NCBI GenBank assembly: GCA_964016885.1
Contig: OZ024742.1
Coordinates: 122,559,696-122,623,695, forward strand
Source: Eledone cirrhosa
Taxonomy: Eukaryota; Mollusca; Cephalopoda; Octopoda; Eledonidae
DNA length: 64,000 nt
Direction: 5' to 3'
In this document: positions 52,448 through 64,000 of the stretch, piece by piece
How the letters are laid out: each line of letters begins with the position of its first letter
Position numbering within the stretch: the stretch's first letter is position 1
The notes under the pieces: model-generated
What the model was told of the DNA's origin: nothing
The model's input: the letters and a program-made list of their open reading frames with translations, nothing else
Database searches by the model: none
Program-made: the position numbers and the translations under genes

Positions 52448-55400
52448 TCAATACAGGACATGATACGTTCTAGTTATTCATAAATCAGTAATACAATATC
52501 TTATTTAGCCTAAAACAAAAGAAATGCTCTCCGTCAAAGTTAAACAAAACAAAACATGGAGTGTCTAAATTAAAATATATTAGCAACTAAAACCAAGTGA
52601 CAGAATAACAAAACTATTGCTTCTTACGAGGGAGCTACCATAACTATGGAACATTCATCGATGGTACCTAGTCTCACGACAAAAATCATAAACTTTAGCA
52701 CCTGACTCTAAATAATAAACAAACTCCTATGTTTACGAAGCTTTCAAAAAAGTAGAATGACGTTGATGGGAGAAGTAAGTCGGTATCGCAACATATATAT
52801 TACTAAACGGGGATTGATAGAGAAAAACAAAAAGAATATTCAAGTCTACAAATCTCAACTGAGAAGTGGCGTTAAACAAATCGGGTGACACGAAATCTCT
52901 AATTAACCCACGAATTTCAGCAAATAAGGACTCAGTTATGAAACCGGATATTTATGAATCTACATTAACTGTTATTTAAAGTCTGATATTTTATATTTGT
53001 AGTCAGGCATATTATATAAAGAACAGATTTATCCAGTGAATATATATTTCTGTTAGTAGAAAAGGAACGCCACTTCTAAGCGCGTCTATCTTTCCTCTGG
53101 CAATTATGGCCACCACTAGAAAGAATGTATGTCAATGTGTGCAACAAGGTCCTCATGTCGACGAATGTTTGATATGACAGGAAAAGCAGATATGTTCGGT
53201 CGTGAATGAAATTTGAGTGCTCAATGAGAGCTAATGTCTCGACCACATCGAAAGCAGTTACGGTAATGAGCTAGTATTTCAGCCTTTGTGTGAATCTTCC
53301 TGGATTTTTCTTAGATGAGGAAAGGAAACGTTAGATAATTTTGTCATAGACAGCGTAAATTCTAAAGATTCTTTCGAGCCCAGAGAATAATCAGGCCAGT
53401 GCTTATTCCGGTTTCCAGAAACACAGAATATTTTTCTTTTATTTGCAGACTTATAGATCTCCCACAAAACAACAACTATATATGCACAACAGCTTAAACA
53501 TATTTGCTGCAACAAGCACTGACTGAAATTGAAAGCAAGTATAACACTAATTATCACCTGAAATAGACAACACAAAATGGTAATCGACTACGTAAATAGG
53601 ACCCACACGTGTGTGCATATATTTCGCCAATGTACATCTACGAGATGTGTGAATATCGGTGAGAGAACAAATATAATGGTGCTCTCCATTTAAAAGAAAT
53701 AACTAAAACGGTGCTTTCAATTTGAATTACCCTGTGTGTTATTGTCCATTATATTGCACATACAGCCTCTTGTCACCCTCGGCACCAGAAATGCAGCGAA
53801 CCAGTTACTGGATATTTGGAAATACTGACAACTTATGATCTCCTTAAAAAAATGCATTGTAAAATAAATATAACATTTTAGGGAATGCCTGCTATTTGGT
53901 AGAAAATAGATATGTTCCACAATTTATATACTGTATTAAAGCTATTCAATCTCATTGCCATCCACACTTTACTGAACTAATCAATAAACGTTTAGACTGA
54001 CTGCATCACTATTCTATGTTACTCTAGTGATGATCGAGTTATATACTGATTCAAAGATAGTGTCATATACTATGACTTTAAATGTGATCTGAAGTTGGTG
54101 GACATCATGTATTCCGGTATTGCATGGAGATATCATATCTATATTTGAGCAGTTTACATAGACCACATGGTATATAAGTCGACATCTGAAAATATCAATT
54201 TTCAAATACTTTTTCAAAGATGATATTTCGGTGAATAATCAAAACATGCCTTGAGAAGTCTTTATTGTCTAGCATCTACAATAGCTCGACGGATTGGAAT
54301 GTAATTTTTAACTGATGCAGAAAAGAGAAAACTAACCGTTAATTATGAATTCATTTAATATGACATTCAATTTATTCCCCTCTCAAAAGATTCTATAACT
54401 TCGTTTTGTTTTAAGGTTATTACTACGAATTACTTTATCTATGAAGTGAGTAAATACCGACAGATCAATCGAACTTCACCCGAGCTTAAAAATGGCTTCC
54501 AGTTTGTATAACATTCCCTTTATGGATTAATAGAGAAAAGGCAGAAGTCCTCAAAGGGCGTTTTAAATTTGGCAAATTTTCAAAGAGAAAATGGAGACAA
54601 AAGAGTCTTGTATGTTGCCTGCTCCAGAAGATACACTATAACATGTTCGTTGAGCGTAAACGAATATATAGTTTGATCGTAAATATCAAAAAGTTAAAGT
54701 CTATGGATTTATAATATATATTTTCTCTTCTTTTTCCTTAAATTGACCTTTCTCCCTTTTATGTTCAAATGTCCACAACTGTGAATCGTAGAATTAGATA
54801 GGACAAACCAAATTTTATGAATTCGATTAAGGAGCAAAATATGGATTACTGGAACTTAGTTTTAAAACATTAAAAGATCCCGATGCATAAAGTAGAGATG
54901 AATATTTTATTGGAAAGAGAAGCATCTTGAAATTTTACATACCTTTGCTTTGAGGTTGCCGGTTATTAAATCATTTAAACGAGGAAAGGTAGCTGATAAT
55001 ATTTAAAGTTGGTTGCTAAATCATTCAAAATGCGTCTTACATTCATTTATCGAATTATCCAGCGCAGAAAATGTAATAACGCGATTTATTCAGATGCAAA
55101 ATCTCATGACATTCTCATCTCTTTAGCATCTTAATTGGGAAACACACAAAAGCGAGGTAGGTATTGGTATTGAAAAATTTGTGTTGAGGAAAAAGTAACT
55201 ATTTTCCATAAGTGAACATCCTTCAGGCCTTTGGCAAATTCATTGTGCGGTACGTAAATAGTATCAGACAATTCGTAATTGCATATTTATTAATGAAAAT
55301 CAATGGAAATATATGCATTTAGATATTTAAAAAGACAAATTACCACCCAATTATCCAAATATATTCGGGGATTAAAAGATGATGATACAAACAATCATAA

Positions 55401-56390
55401 ATTATAGAACATGTGTCTTCGTACATTACTTACTCAAGAATATTTTGTTTGTCACTCGGAGATTGCGATTCGTAAATTATTTCTAACACAACTTTCCTTA
55501 TGTAATGAGGAAATTATACATACTTTGTAACAAAAGCATAGTCACATACTGAAAGAAGAAAAAGACATTCTTTTTTTATCAATGTTAAACTTAATTAATT
55601 ACCATCGCTTTTGCTTTTTTGTGTTTTACAGATAAGATACTGAAGCCACTATGAACATATACATGCGAATAGATTAACATTCTGCGTTCGAAAGTTGACC
55701 TAATTGGGTGACGCACTTTGATAGTTTTCAGATCTCGGACCATATGTCAACGTTACATCCTATTTCAGTATGAATGCAATAATGTTGGCGTTTATGCTGC
55801 CAAACTACTTCTCCTCTTCAAACGTTTCAATAATCAGAAATGTGAGACTTGGTCTTATGATATTCTCTCTCACTGTTATGATATTCTCTCTAACTCTCTC
55901 TCAAAAAAAATATATACGTGTATATATATGCGTATGTGCGTGCCCACCGTGTGTGTATGTGTGTGTGTGTGTATGTGTACGAGTCCTCATGTGTGTTTTG
56001 TGAGCGGGCCTGTTTACTTACACCAGTAATACTCATTGTACGCAAAACCTATTATTGTATAACATGCGTGTTTCTCAACTGAACGCTGACATAGCGTACA
56101 CATCAAAGTGAGTCCTTATACAACATGAGATTGTGTGGCAACGTACATTTTGAAATATACGTATATATTACAATCCCATAGTGTTGCCCATATAGAATAT
56201 TTGAATGGTTTTATTTCGATCTTTCTATATAAAAAAATAAAACATGAATGTAACCGGAGAAAGCACGAAATAATTGAAATATGCATATACAGATCGGTGG
56301 CATAGAGTTAGAGAGATGGGAGAGGAAAGGAGAAATATGATTAAGAAAGAAATCGCTTGCCATATATATTGATATAAAAATGAGGATAAA
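52448..56390. other. Anonymous AT-rich 4 kb, no gene recognised
   Basis: Neither strand shows a domain, SINE promoter or long repeat. A GT-rich tract occurs at about 55941-55995. Frames of up to ~100 codons are AT-driven and lack motifs. Confidence 0.35.
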
Positions 56391-56393
56391 TTG

Positions 56394-56452
56394 GGAGATA
56401 TATATATATATCGATAGATGGATAGATAAATAGATAGATGGAGATATATATT

Positions 56453-56508
<56 letters not shown>

Positions 56509-56520
56509 TATATATTGATA
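56394..56520. repeat. (GATA)n microsatellite
   Basis: Imperfect GATA/GATAGATG at the edges with a pure (ATAG)n core at about 56455-56507. The minus-strand frames reading YLSIYLSI are artefacts. Confidence 0.97.
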
Positions 56521-56984
56521 GAGAGTGAGAGAAAGTAAAAAAGAAATGCCAATAAATACAGCCATTGAGTAATAGATTGGAAAGCAGATGAACATTAAAG
56601 GAAAGGTTGGTAGTGAGAGGACATTGGGAGAATAAGAAGAAATAGAACTGAACACTGTTATAATTAATTATATGTAATAAATGCCGCTATATGTTGTGTA
56701 GTAAGATGCATAATTAACCTAGAATACAAACATCGTTTTAGTAATCTACCTGTTAATCTCATGGAGCTATCAATTTTAAACTAAGTTATAATCGTTGACA
56801 GCCGAGTCGTAATTATATATTCCGGTGTAAAACTGTCATCGAGGGGAAAAAAGGAAAAGGAAAAATAACGAAACTTCATTTGAATACTATATCTACAATG
56901 TAATTAATAATTATCGTATATAATAATGAGAAAGGCGTGGAGAGAGAAACTATACTGGAATTTATTCATTCGAATACGCCCCTT

Positions 56985-57032
56985 CTCTATACTGTTTTGG
57001 CCTTGTGCCATTTTCAGAAATCAATATGTTAT
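56985..57032 (+). mobile_element. SINE tail fragment
   Basis: Only the 3' end is present: CTCTATACTGTTTTGGCCTTGTGCCATTTTC..AGAAATCAATATG. A short 5'-truncated insertion or the remnant of one. Confidence 0.6.
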
Positions 57033-57184
57033 TAACAAAATATATATATATAAATAAAAAGTAAATATACGTAAGGTAATTGAGTGTCTAAAATGAACTA
57101 AATTCTTTAATTCTTTACAGTATTTAAAGACGTCTCATATGTTATCTATTCTCGACAGATAAAAAGTTGAAGCTAACAGCGGTA

Positions 57185-57255
57185 TATAAACTAACACACA
57201 CACATACACACGTACACATACATACGCACACACACATGTGTATATATGTATATTT
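57185..57255. repeat. (CA)n/(TA)n low-complexity tract
   Basis: ACACACACAT..ACGCACACACACATGTGTATAT. Non-coding. Confidence 0.9.
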
Positions 57256-57497
57256 TCCATTTCTTCTGACTGTTCGTCTCTCTCTCCTATGTAAATCTCC
57301 CTCTACTTCTATTACAGCCGCTCGATGCCGTATCTAGATGATTTTCTGTTCGTTGGCGGCCATTGACGAATCTTCCTCATCTCCAGAGTATTTTCATGAA
57401 TTTCTATGTTATTGTTATATTCATAGCAACCGGCTGTTTTACAGTTATATTTACCCTTGAGCTCCTCACAATTCTATGAACTCAGGACCACAAAACT

Positions 57498-58018
57498 GAC
57501 TTCGAATTTAATCTCCCAGTAAGACTAATATTAGATAGGATCATCCCACAATTTAAAGAGAAATTTAAAATTAGCTTATTGCCATGCACCATGAACATTA
57601 CTGACGGGTTTAACGGACTAGTGAGTAAGAATGAGATGAGATTCCTAGAGCTAGACATCTCTAACTATTACTTCTCCATTTCCTCAGTGCTTCTGAACTA
57701 GATCTTAAAAGTTGCCATAAGGAATTACAATCTAAGAGGGATGTGGACATCCTCACGATAGCTAGACAAACACTCAATAAAATTTGACGGTAAACTATGG
57801 GAACGTAAGAACAGACCGGATAACTGTGATGTCACGATGGGTTCTAGTGACTCGGCACAGTTAACTGACATCATGGAAACCTTCCTGTTGCACGACATTT
57901 GGCTGGAATTTCCTTCGGTAAGGGGTGGACTATATAGAGACGACTCCCTCTTCATTATCTGCAGCACTGTTGCAGGAAAAGCAGAAAAACTTGAACGCAC
58001 GCGTATGTGTGTATATTG
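57498..58018 (+). pseudogene. Penelope-like reverse transcriptase fragment
   Basis: Reading across frameshifts: FEFNLPVRLILDRIIPQFKEKF, MRFLELDISNYYFSIS (motif A: D-x-x-x-Y-Y-x-S-I), NCDVTMGSSDSAQLTDI, and GGLYRDDSLFIICSTVAGKAEKLER with the YRDD catalytic box typical of PLEs. This covers central RT blocks missing from the 8.2-kb copy. The endonuclease part is absent. It is broken by at least two frameshifts. Confidence 0.8.
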
Positions 58019-58183
58019 AAATATGTGTGCGTCGGTGTGTGTTTGCATATATATATATATAGGTCATTAGGTGGGTACCTTGTAGTTACTTGGGCCTACG
58101 CTGGGCGAAGCACTTGATGCTATTACTGTATACGTCCCACGTTTGGTTGTGCTCCAGGTTTAAGGCAGCAGGCTGTATATAAA

Positions 58184-58471
58184 ATGACAATAAGAATTGC
58201 AGCTTTTTGTAAACGTTATTACATATTACAACTTGTTTCCATATCGATCAGTTCGGGTGTGATCATGTGATCGGATCCCGTCTCTTAATCTACACTTTTT
58301 CAGATATGAGAGTTTACATTGCATGGGACCACAATATGCAAACTCTCATATCTGAAGAACTGTCGATTAAGAGCCGGGATCTGATCACATGATCACACCC
58401 GAGCTTTTTGATATGGACACAAATAGTAATATGTAATAAAGTTTACAAAACGTTGCAATTCTTATTGTCAC
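58184..58471. mobile_element. Hairpin MITE (135-bp inverted arms)
   Basis: The left end TGACAATAAGAATTGCA (58185) is mirrored by TGCAATTCTTATTGTCA (to 58470). Complementarity continues through TAAACnTTATTACATATTAC, TCGGGTGTGATCATGTGATC and TCAGATATGAGAGTTT to a ~20-bp loop around 58320-58340. It has no coding capacity. A near-full-length palindrome of this size suggests a MITE of an unidentified DNA transposon, or a foldback element. I see no convincing target-site duplication. Confidence 0.88.
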
Positions 58472-58475
58472 TTTA

Positions 58476-58477
<2 letters not shown>

Positions 58478-58512
<35 letters not shown>

Positions 58513-58522
58513 GTGTGTGTGC

Positions 58523-58581
<59 letters not shown>

Positions 58582-58590
58582 TGTGTGTGT
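58478..58590. repeat. (TA)n(TG)n compound microsatellite
   Basis: (AT)n followed by (GT)n, the mirror of the CA-TA arrays elsewhere. Frames here are artefacts. Confidence 0.97.
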
Positions 58591-59204
58591 GAATGTGGGT
58601 ATGTGTCTCGGTGTGTTCGTCGATTTATCGATACCCATATTTGGTGATATGTGCACATCGTTTGGTACGCGATGCAGTCAAATGTGATTTTAGCTTTGTT
58701 TGATTAACAAGTCTGATAAGCAAATTGGGCTTGTGCCGGGTCCCATGCATTCAGATAGATCCTGCGCCACCCATCAGCGAAAGGGCTGCATCTGTCAATA
58801 ATTAATAAATACCTTAATACGAAACAACACTTTATTTTTAATATATACACTCTGCTTTAGCATAGCATTGTAACTTTCTCAGGAAACCACGTATCTACTG
58901 AAGCACATATTATATATATATATATATATATACACATAGGTGGCTGCGAAGATCGGGGTTAAAGGCTGAAACGGAAGGCTATACATTTGCTGCCCAGACC
59001 CCAAGACTCTTCACTAGGAATTATTAGGCAAATATTCTCAGAAACAGAGCAGATTACATATGAAAGACATGTGACATATATCTTTGAACTATTGACCATA
59101 TAATATCTGTATGTCCCTGACTAGCACGAACTGAATATAAAATTAGACATGATAGTGCGGGGCACTGCCTCTACAGGCATTCATTGAATAATATGTAAAC
59201 TGAG

Positions 59205-59552
59205 TAATGCAATTCATAGAAAACTGGTATGAAAACAAACCACAACCAGTCACTGAAACTGAAGGAGGGAGTTACAATCATTTATGACTTTACCATCCGC
59301 ACAGATCATAATATAAATGCAAATCTCCCAGATATCATTATTGAAAAAAAAAAAAAACACACACGTTTGCTCTTTGATATGTTTTTAATGCCTGATAGAA
59401 AGTTTTCAACAAAAAAGTGAAAAGCTTGCAAAGTATAAAGACATTGAAATTGAGATAAACAGAATGCGGCACCTTAAAACCTAAACTATTTCAATAGTGA
59501 TAGGTCCATTATGTGCCACAAAAAAAGGTGTTTAAAAGTTTCCAGAAGACAT
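59205..59552 (+). pseudogene. Divergent RLE-LINE endonuclease relic
   Basis: Across frames it reads NWYENKPQPVTETE.GVTIIYDFTIRTDHNINANLPDIIIEKKKK, then an RLLFDMFLMPDRKFSTKK block, then EKLAKYKDIEIEINRMRHLKT, TISIVIGPLCATKKGV and KFPEDISG. It aligns position by position with the 51-kb endonuclease (KWYEHKPESVIENDQVKVLWYFRIQT..NRPDLVILDKEK..CPFD..KINGYQDLKWEVKRIWN..ISALGTISKSF). It is, however, far more diverged, so it belongs to another family of the same group. PD is kept. Stops, an A-homopolymer and frameshifts show a dead copy. Confidence 0.72.
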
Positions 59553-60789
59553 ATCTGGTTTCTAGAAAACATATCTAGCATCTGGTCTCACCCACATAAT
59601 TCATAATGTTTTGTTTTTGTAATATACGTCAACACAATAATTTCCTTTTAATTTTTCTAGTAAATTTAATTGATAACACGAATGAAATAATCCTGGCCTA
59701 AAATTAATTCATATATATCTCATATTTCTTTTTATCCCCTCCTACCTTTCTATGTTTTGCCTATCAAGTTTTGTGATAATAATTTTTAAGTGAATATTAA
59801 AAAAAAACAATAAATACAAAAAAAGCTATGGAAAACAGTCAAAACCAACGATGCTTGTCCTATGTATCTGGTCGATATTCGGTAGTCATTACTTATAAAG
59901 CTAAATCAATGGAGAAAATACTAGTAATATGTTTATCCAGTGTAAAGCAATATCAATCTCATACGTAAGATTTCATTTGGAATTGGATAGGTAATTAAGC
60001 CAATGAAATATTAACAATTTAATAGATTTCCAGTTGGTAAAAGAATACAATAGCGTTCATGATACGTTTGAGGAATATCATTAGAATATAGGTGAGAATT
60101 TGACAATATTACCTAAGAAAATCTAAAAGTATTTCCAGTAACGTGAAATATATAGTACATGATATTGGAAATAGAAAATGAAATATAATAGCAACATCGT
60201 TAGCAACACATAAAGATTAAACGCCTACTTGTGAGTAGAAGAAATATAGATAAAGCATTTCTATGTAGTATTTCTATGTAGATGTCAGCAGAGATTCAAC
60301 TTCAGTTGTAATCATTTCCATTCGCAGTAGGAATACAATCTGGTTCTTGTTAAAGTGTATACATGTAATATGTTAGTTTTATAAACGAGAACATAGTTAT
60401 AGCTTCATAGTTGTAAGTACAAGGACCGATTTAACAAGAAAAAAAGTGGACTCATGAATATTGTAGTGAAAAGAGAAAAAGCAAAGATGGTAAACAACGG
60501 TTATATAACAACGTTAATATTGTGGCCAACGAGGAGGAAAATATATTCGTGGACAATGTAATCACAAGGAAAATATGAACCGATTCAATAATGTACCCCT
60601 GAGTACAATAGGCGATGAAATTGACGGTATTGTCACGGATGGAATTATTTTAACTGAATCAGAGACATATTGGTATGGGTTTGTCCCGTAACTACTGATG
60701 TAGACGTATGAACGCTGTATTGACATATGCTGTTTATTGAGCATGTAGAACCTAGTGGAGGCCAAACTTCTCCAAGCCTGAATAAAACA
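59553..60789. other. Anonymous AT-rich sequence
   Basis: No gene or repeat family recognised. The 67-codon minus-strand frame at 60562-60765 has no motif. Confidence 0.35.
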
Positions 60790-60925
60790 GATTTCTTCCA
60801 GAAATACAGAGAGTGAGAGAATGGAAGTGAGAAAGAGATATAGAGGATGAATCGACCCTAGTCATTGACTGGTACTTTCGGATCGACCTCAAATAGACGA
60901 AATTTAAAGGTGAGGTCGACTCATT
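60790..60925 (-). repeat. Variant SINE-like fragment related to 13040-13190
   Basis: Contains AGTGAGAAAGAGATATAGAG and GACTGGTACTTTCGGATCGACC, echoing the SINE body ACTGGTACTTTATTTTATCGACCCC. The tRNA-like head is not recognisable. Confidence 0.5.
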
Positions 60926-61645
60926 ATATTAACATATAATCAAATGGATATTCTCCAGATGCAAAATATAAACATAATTCTAAAGTAGTATCGTCAAGAG
61001 TAAAAATAGAATAGCTTGTACCTGTGTCAATTACTGTAGAATCCGTTCAATGGGATTCAATCAGTTTACGTCTATGCACTTTCACACATAAGGACCTGTT
61101 TAAAAGGAGACTCCGTCGTATCGTACTTACTAATGATGTAGTGAGGCAAGAAAAAAACCTAGCCCCCGATCATGCTGGAGATAAATTCGTAACAACTGTG
61201 TCAAGTCTGCCTTTTGTTAAAAATAAAAGGAATAATTAATACAAGCAAATCAATCTATTTCTACTAGGGTTAAACTGGTTGTCATGTTCCAATGATTTGT
61301 GTTCGAGAAATGTGTAGAATTCGTATACTGTACTAATATTCAAATTCGAAATTGTCAAGCGATAAAGAAGTAAACAAAGAAACGTAATCGCATGGAGTTG
61401 CGCATGAACTAGAGCAGACTGATGACAATACAAATCCGAGGTAATCTTTTATTTGTTTTATCCGTGCCGAAGATGTCAAATGAACATTAGTTCTTATATA
61501 TTTATTTATGATTCGATTATAAACACTATATTGACAGTATAAGATTTAATGAAGCTGATCGTAAGACAGCGAAGAGAATTTCTGCTATTACTAAGTCGTT
61601 TCTAATACATCGTACACACATATGCATTCAACCTCCCGCAAATAA
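60926..61645. other. Anonymous AT-rich sequence
   Basis: Frames of 65-71 codons without recognisable domains. No repeat signature seen. Confidence 0.35.
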
Positions 61646-61656
61646 ATACCCCCCCC

Positions 61657-61727
<71 letters not shown>

Positions 61728-61745
61728 GTGTGTGTGTGTGTATGT
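61646..61745. repeat. C-run/(TA)n/(GA)n/(GT)n compound microsatellite
   Basis: CCCCCCCC, then (AT)n, (AG)n and (TG)n in series. Non-coding. Confidence 0.95.
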
Positions 61746-62035
61746 GTTTATGTGTGTGAGTGAGGGGAGAAGGATAGTTTTGAAATTTGAATCTGTAAAA
61801 TGAAAATATCGAGACTATTCTCGAATCTTCAAAACTATAGATCTAGAAGCAGGTAACGAGAAGCCAATAATGGAAAACCCTCAGATAGACTGAACTAATT
61901 TAATTATTTTTCAAACGAATTTTGACAATGCACGTATTTCAAACTTCCTTCTGAGTCAGAATACAACACCCATGAGGTAATTGTAACCGAATACAAAGAC
62001 GTAAGGGTGATAATGTCAATAAATTAAGAATATGT

Positions 62036-62362
62036 AAGGGTACTTCAAAACGTTTGTGGAAAAAGGGCGGTTTAAGTTATAATGTTTATTTTCAGCATAT
62101 GCCCCAATTAGTTCAATAAACTTATGCAAACGTTCCTACGAGCCTTTAAGTCCATCTGTGTAAAACTGAGGTCCAAGTGATTTAAACCGTGTCAAAGCAG
62201 CTTTTTTCACATCTTCAACTGGTGATCCACTTAAATCTCATCTCTTCCACTTCTAAAATGACTTATCCATTTGTAGGTTGTTGATTTCTTTGGGACATTG
62301 TCTCCATAAACTTGCTCCGGAGCGTCAATGATTTGGCTGTTCTTCCACTCTAGACTCACCAT
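62036..62362 (-). pseudogene. Mariner-type transposase, internally deleted
   Basis: The minus strand starts at an ATG (62362): MVSLEWKNSQIIDAPEQVYGDNVPKKSTTYKWISHFRSGRDE, the N-terminal helix-turn-helix pattern of mariner transposases (YGD..P..T.Y.W..RF..GR). It then shifts frame directly into SPVEDVKKAALTRFKSLGPQFYTDGLKGS..ERLHKFIELIGAYAEN, the C-terminal end (..FY.dGi..L..RW.kcI...GdYve). The central DDD catalytic region is missing. The plus-strand end AGGGTACTTCAAAACGTTTG..GGAAAAAGG after TA at 62035 looks like the mariner terminal inverted repeat. The other terminus was not found. Confidence 0.78.
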
Positions 62363-64000
62363 GAATTTGATATTTTGAGGGAGGTTATGCTGCTCAAGAG
62401 GGTGCTTAATTCCGGCTGGCGGTGCTGCGTTGCAACATGCATTTAATGTTTCATGTTAGAACAGTTTATGCCACGTTAGTACGAGAACGTGCAGGCGCAT
62501 GCAGATCAACATTCCTGGATAGGATCTTTAAATATGTACATATTCCACGAGCTTTTTGAAGCCCCCTCTTATACTCAAATATTTTACAACGCCGTGATAA
62601 AAAAGAAACAACTTTTCTTGTGAATAGCAAGCTATGGCTTCCACATCTTCCATCTATATAGAGGATTAACAAATTAATTGTATATGACATCATGTATACC
62701 ATAGTTCAATATAATCATCCAAATGGATACTCTTGATTCACGTAGAGTTATCATATCTGGTTAGTAGCTGAGTAGACTGTAGAGAAATTACAACTAAGTC
62801 TGTAAATGTGTGTCCTTTTTTAGGGGGGGCTTACCAATATCACCCTATTTGTGTGTGTGTATGTGTGTGTATATGTGTGTCATTCTCTTTCTGCCTCTAT
62901 CTATCTATATGTGGCAATCTACTGACTGCATCTCCTCTCATCTCCGCTTCTTCTGTTTCACAGCTGCTGACATTCCTCAGATTATGTCTACAATCATGAT
63001 CAACAGATTTCCCAGACTCAATAACTAATCCCAGAAACAGATGCTGAACATTTATAAGCATTTCCTGTATTTACCCTCCAAATATCTTTAGCGTATAGAA
63101 CTTGAAGGAATATTTGATAAATTCGTGAATATGGACGTAAATGGAAAACACATTCAACACGTTCCGAAATCCCTGAACTTCAGCTAAAGTTCGATCGCTT
63201 CTATTCTCTTTCTCCATGGCTAAACTAGATATATAGAACAATCTCTATGGAAAAATGACCCCTTTTGAAACTTGGACCCCAAGCGGCAGAAGCATGCATG
63301 CTGACCAATTTGTTCATTTGCAAAAAAGGATATACATCGAAGAGCAGATTTTATGTATCACATCTAGTACTTCATACGAGTTTGTGTATCACATCTAGTA
63401 CTTCATAAGTATAGTGCCCCTATTGTTCTATCAACGTAACTATTTATATTTATTCTACTAACTGTATTGTTTTATCTTTCTAACACACAAACATATATGG
63501 CAAATAACACTTTTCATAGACACTACGATTGAACCCGTAATCAATGATTGCGCATTAAGATTCAAAGCCTTTCAGCCGTTATTTAATGTTTTTTCTGTGA
63601 GCTATAGATCTTGTGGAGTTATATATAACTCCTAGCATGTCTCTCTCCTGTGAATGCATGTCCACTATGTATGAACTCACCAGTCAAAAAGTAATGTACA
63701 CTGTACCTTCCATAAAATAAAAAATTTGACTCTCCGATATTTGTAAAAATATACAGTCCTAACAGCTCTGTAAGATTTTCATTATGGAATAATTTCGTTC
63801 TTTATTGTAGTCCGATAAGCGTAAGATCTTAAATGTTTTAATCATGCCTTCTAATTTAATACATGTCAATAATAAATATCAATTCTACTAACGTAATCTA
63901 ATTTCTACAGGAACTTAATGTGATTTCTAGAACGATATATTGCATTATGAGGCATTGTCAATGCAGAAATAATGCATTTAAAATTGTTATGCGTATTTGA
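62363..64000. other. Anonymous sequence to window end
   Basis: A short GT tract at about 62850-62880 and a direct repeat GTATCACATCTAGTACTTCATA at about 63355 and 63387. No gene recognised. Frames of up to 78 codons lack motifs. Confidence 0.35.

Overview
The window is a piece of an octopus-type cephalopod genome. The call rests on many copies of the cephalopod tRNA-derived SINE (A-box region like TGGCAGTATCGGTAG, B-box region like GAGTTCAAATCCC, 3' end in (ATT)n), very abundant (CA)n/(TA)n and (AAT)n microsatellites, Penelope-like and R2/R4-type retroelement relics, and an AT-rich background. I found no host protein-coding gene, no genuine tRNA or rRNA gene and no CRISPR array. Everything I can support is transposable-element derived or simple repeat, with long anonymous AT-rich stretches between.

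Layout. 1-5.8 kb: anonymous sequence, one SINE and a CA/TA microsatellite. 5.8-18 kb: a Penelope-like element (PLE) district. It holds a near-identical 455-bp direct duplication, a PLE whose 3' UTR is repeated inverted at its 5' side (7990-10287), a minus-strand PLE endonuclease relic (16755-17142), a Helitron-like element (15008-15714), a palindromic CA/TA/TG hairpin (14344-14521) and a 0.5-kb foldback element (17511-18036). A minimal type-I hammerhead ribozyme can be read on the minus strand at 7217-7260. A related, core-mutated version lies inside the foldback at 17670-17712. 18-37 kb: microsatellites, LINE RT relics (21385-21720, 32941-33266), two tRNA-SINE families, SINE runs (25086-26009, 29908-30650, 31391-31918) and a 270-bp direct-repeat pair (34021/34659).

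37.6-51.5 kb is the richest part, a stack of retrotransposons at (AAT)n microsatellites. An RLE-type LINE (R4/Dong-like: RT, CCHC, restriction-like endonuclease) is present as a chimeric copy (37626-40926), a 290-bp 3' stub (40960-41247) and an internally deleted copy (about 49275-51461). Between them is a nearly complete 6-kb APE-type L1/Tx1-like LINE on the minus strand (41300-47280) with an intact ORF1 and a broken ORF2, plus a second 3' fragment of that family (48803-49080) and several SINEs. 51.5-64 kb: mostly anonymous, with a PLE RT fragment (57498-58018), a 288-bp hairpin MITE (58184-58471), a divergent RLE-LINE relic (about 59205-59552) and an internally deleted mariner (62036-62362).

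Three points stand out. (1) Hammerhead ribozyme motifs in PLE-associated repeats share a 4-5 bp stem I that differs by a compensatory base-pair change. (2) The SINE 3' tail matches the 3' end of the L1/Tx1-like LINE, which suggests a SINE-LINE mobilisation pair. (3) Two LINE classes with unrelated endonucleases, and the SINE, all abut (AAT)n arrays, so these arrays look like a shared landing site or tail.
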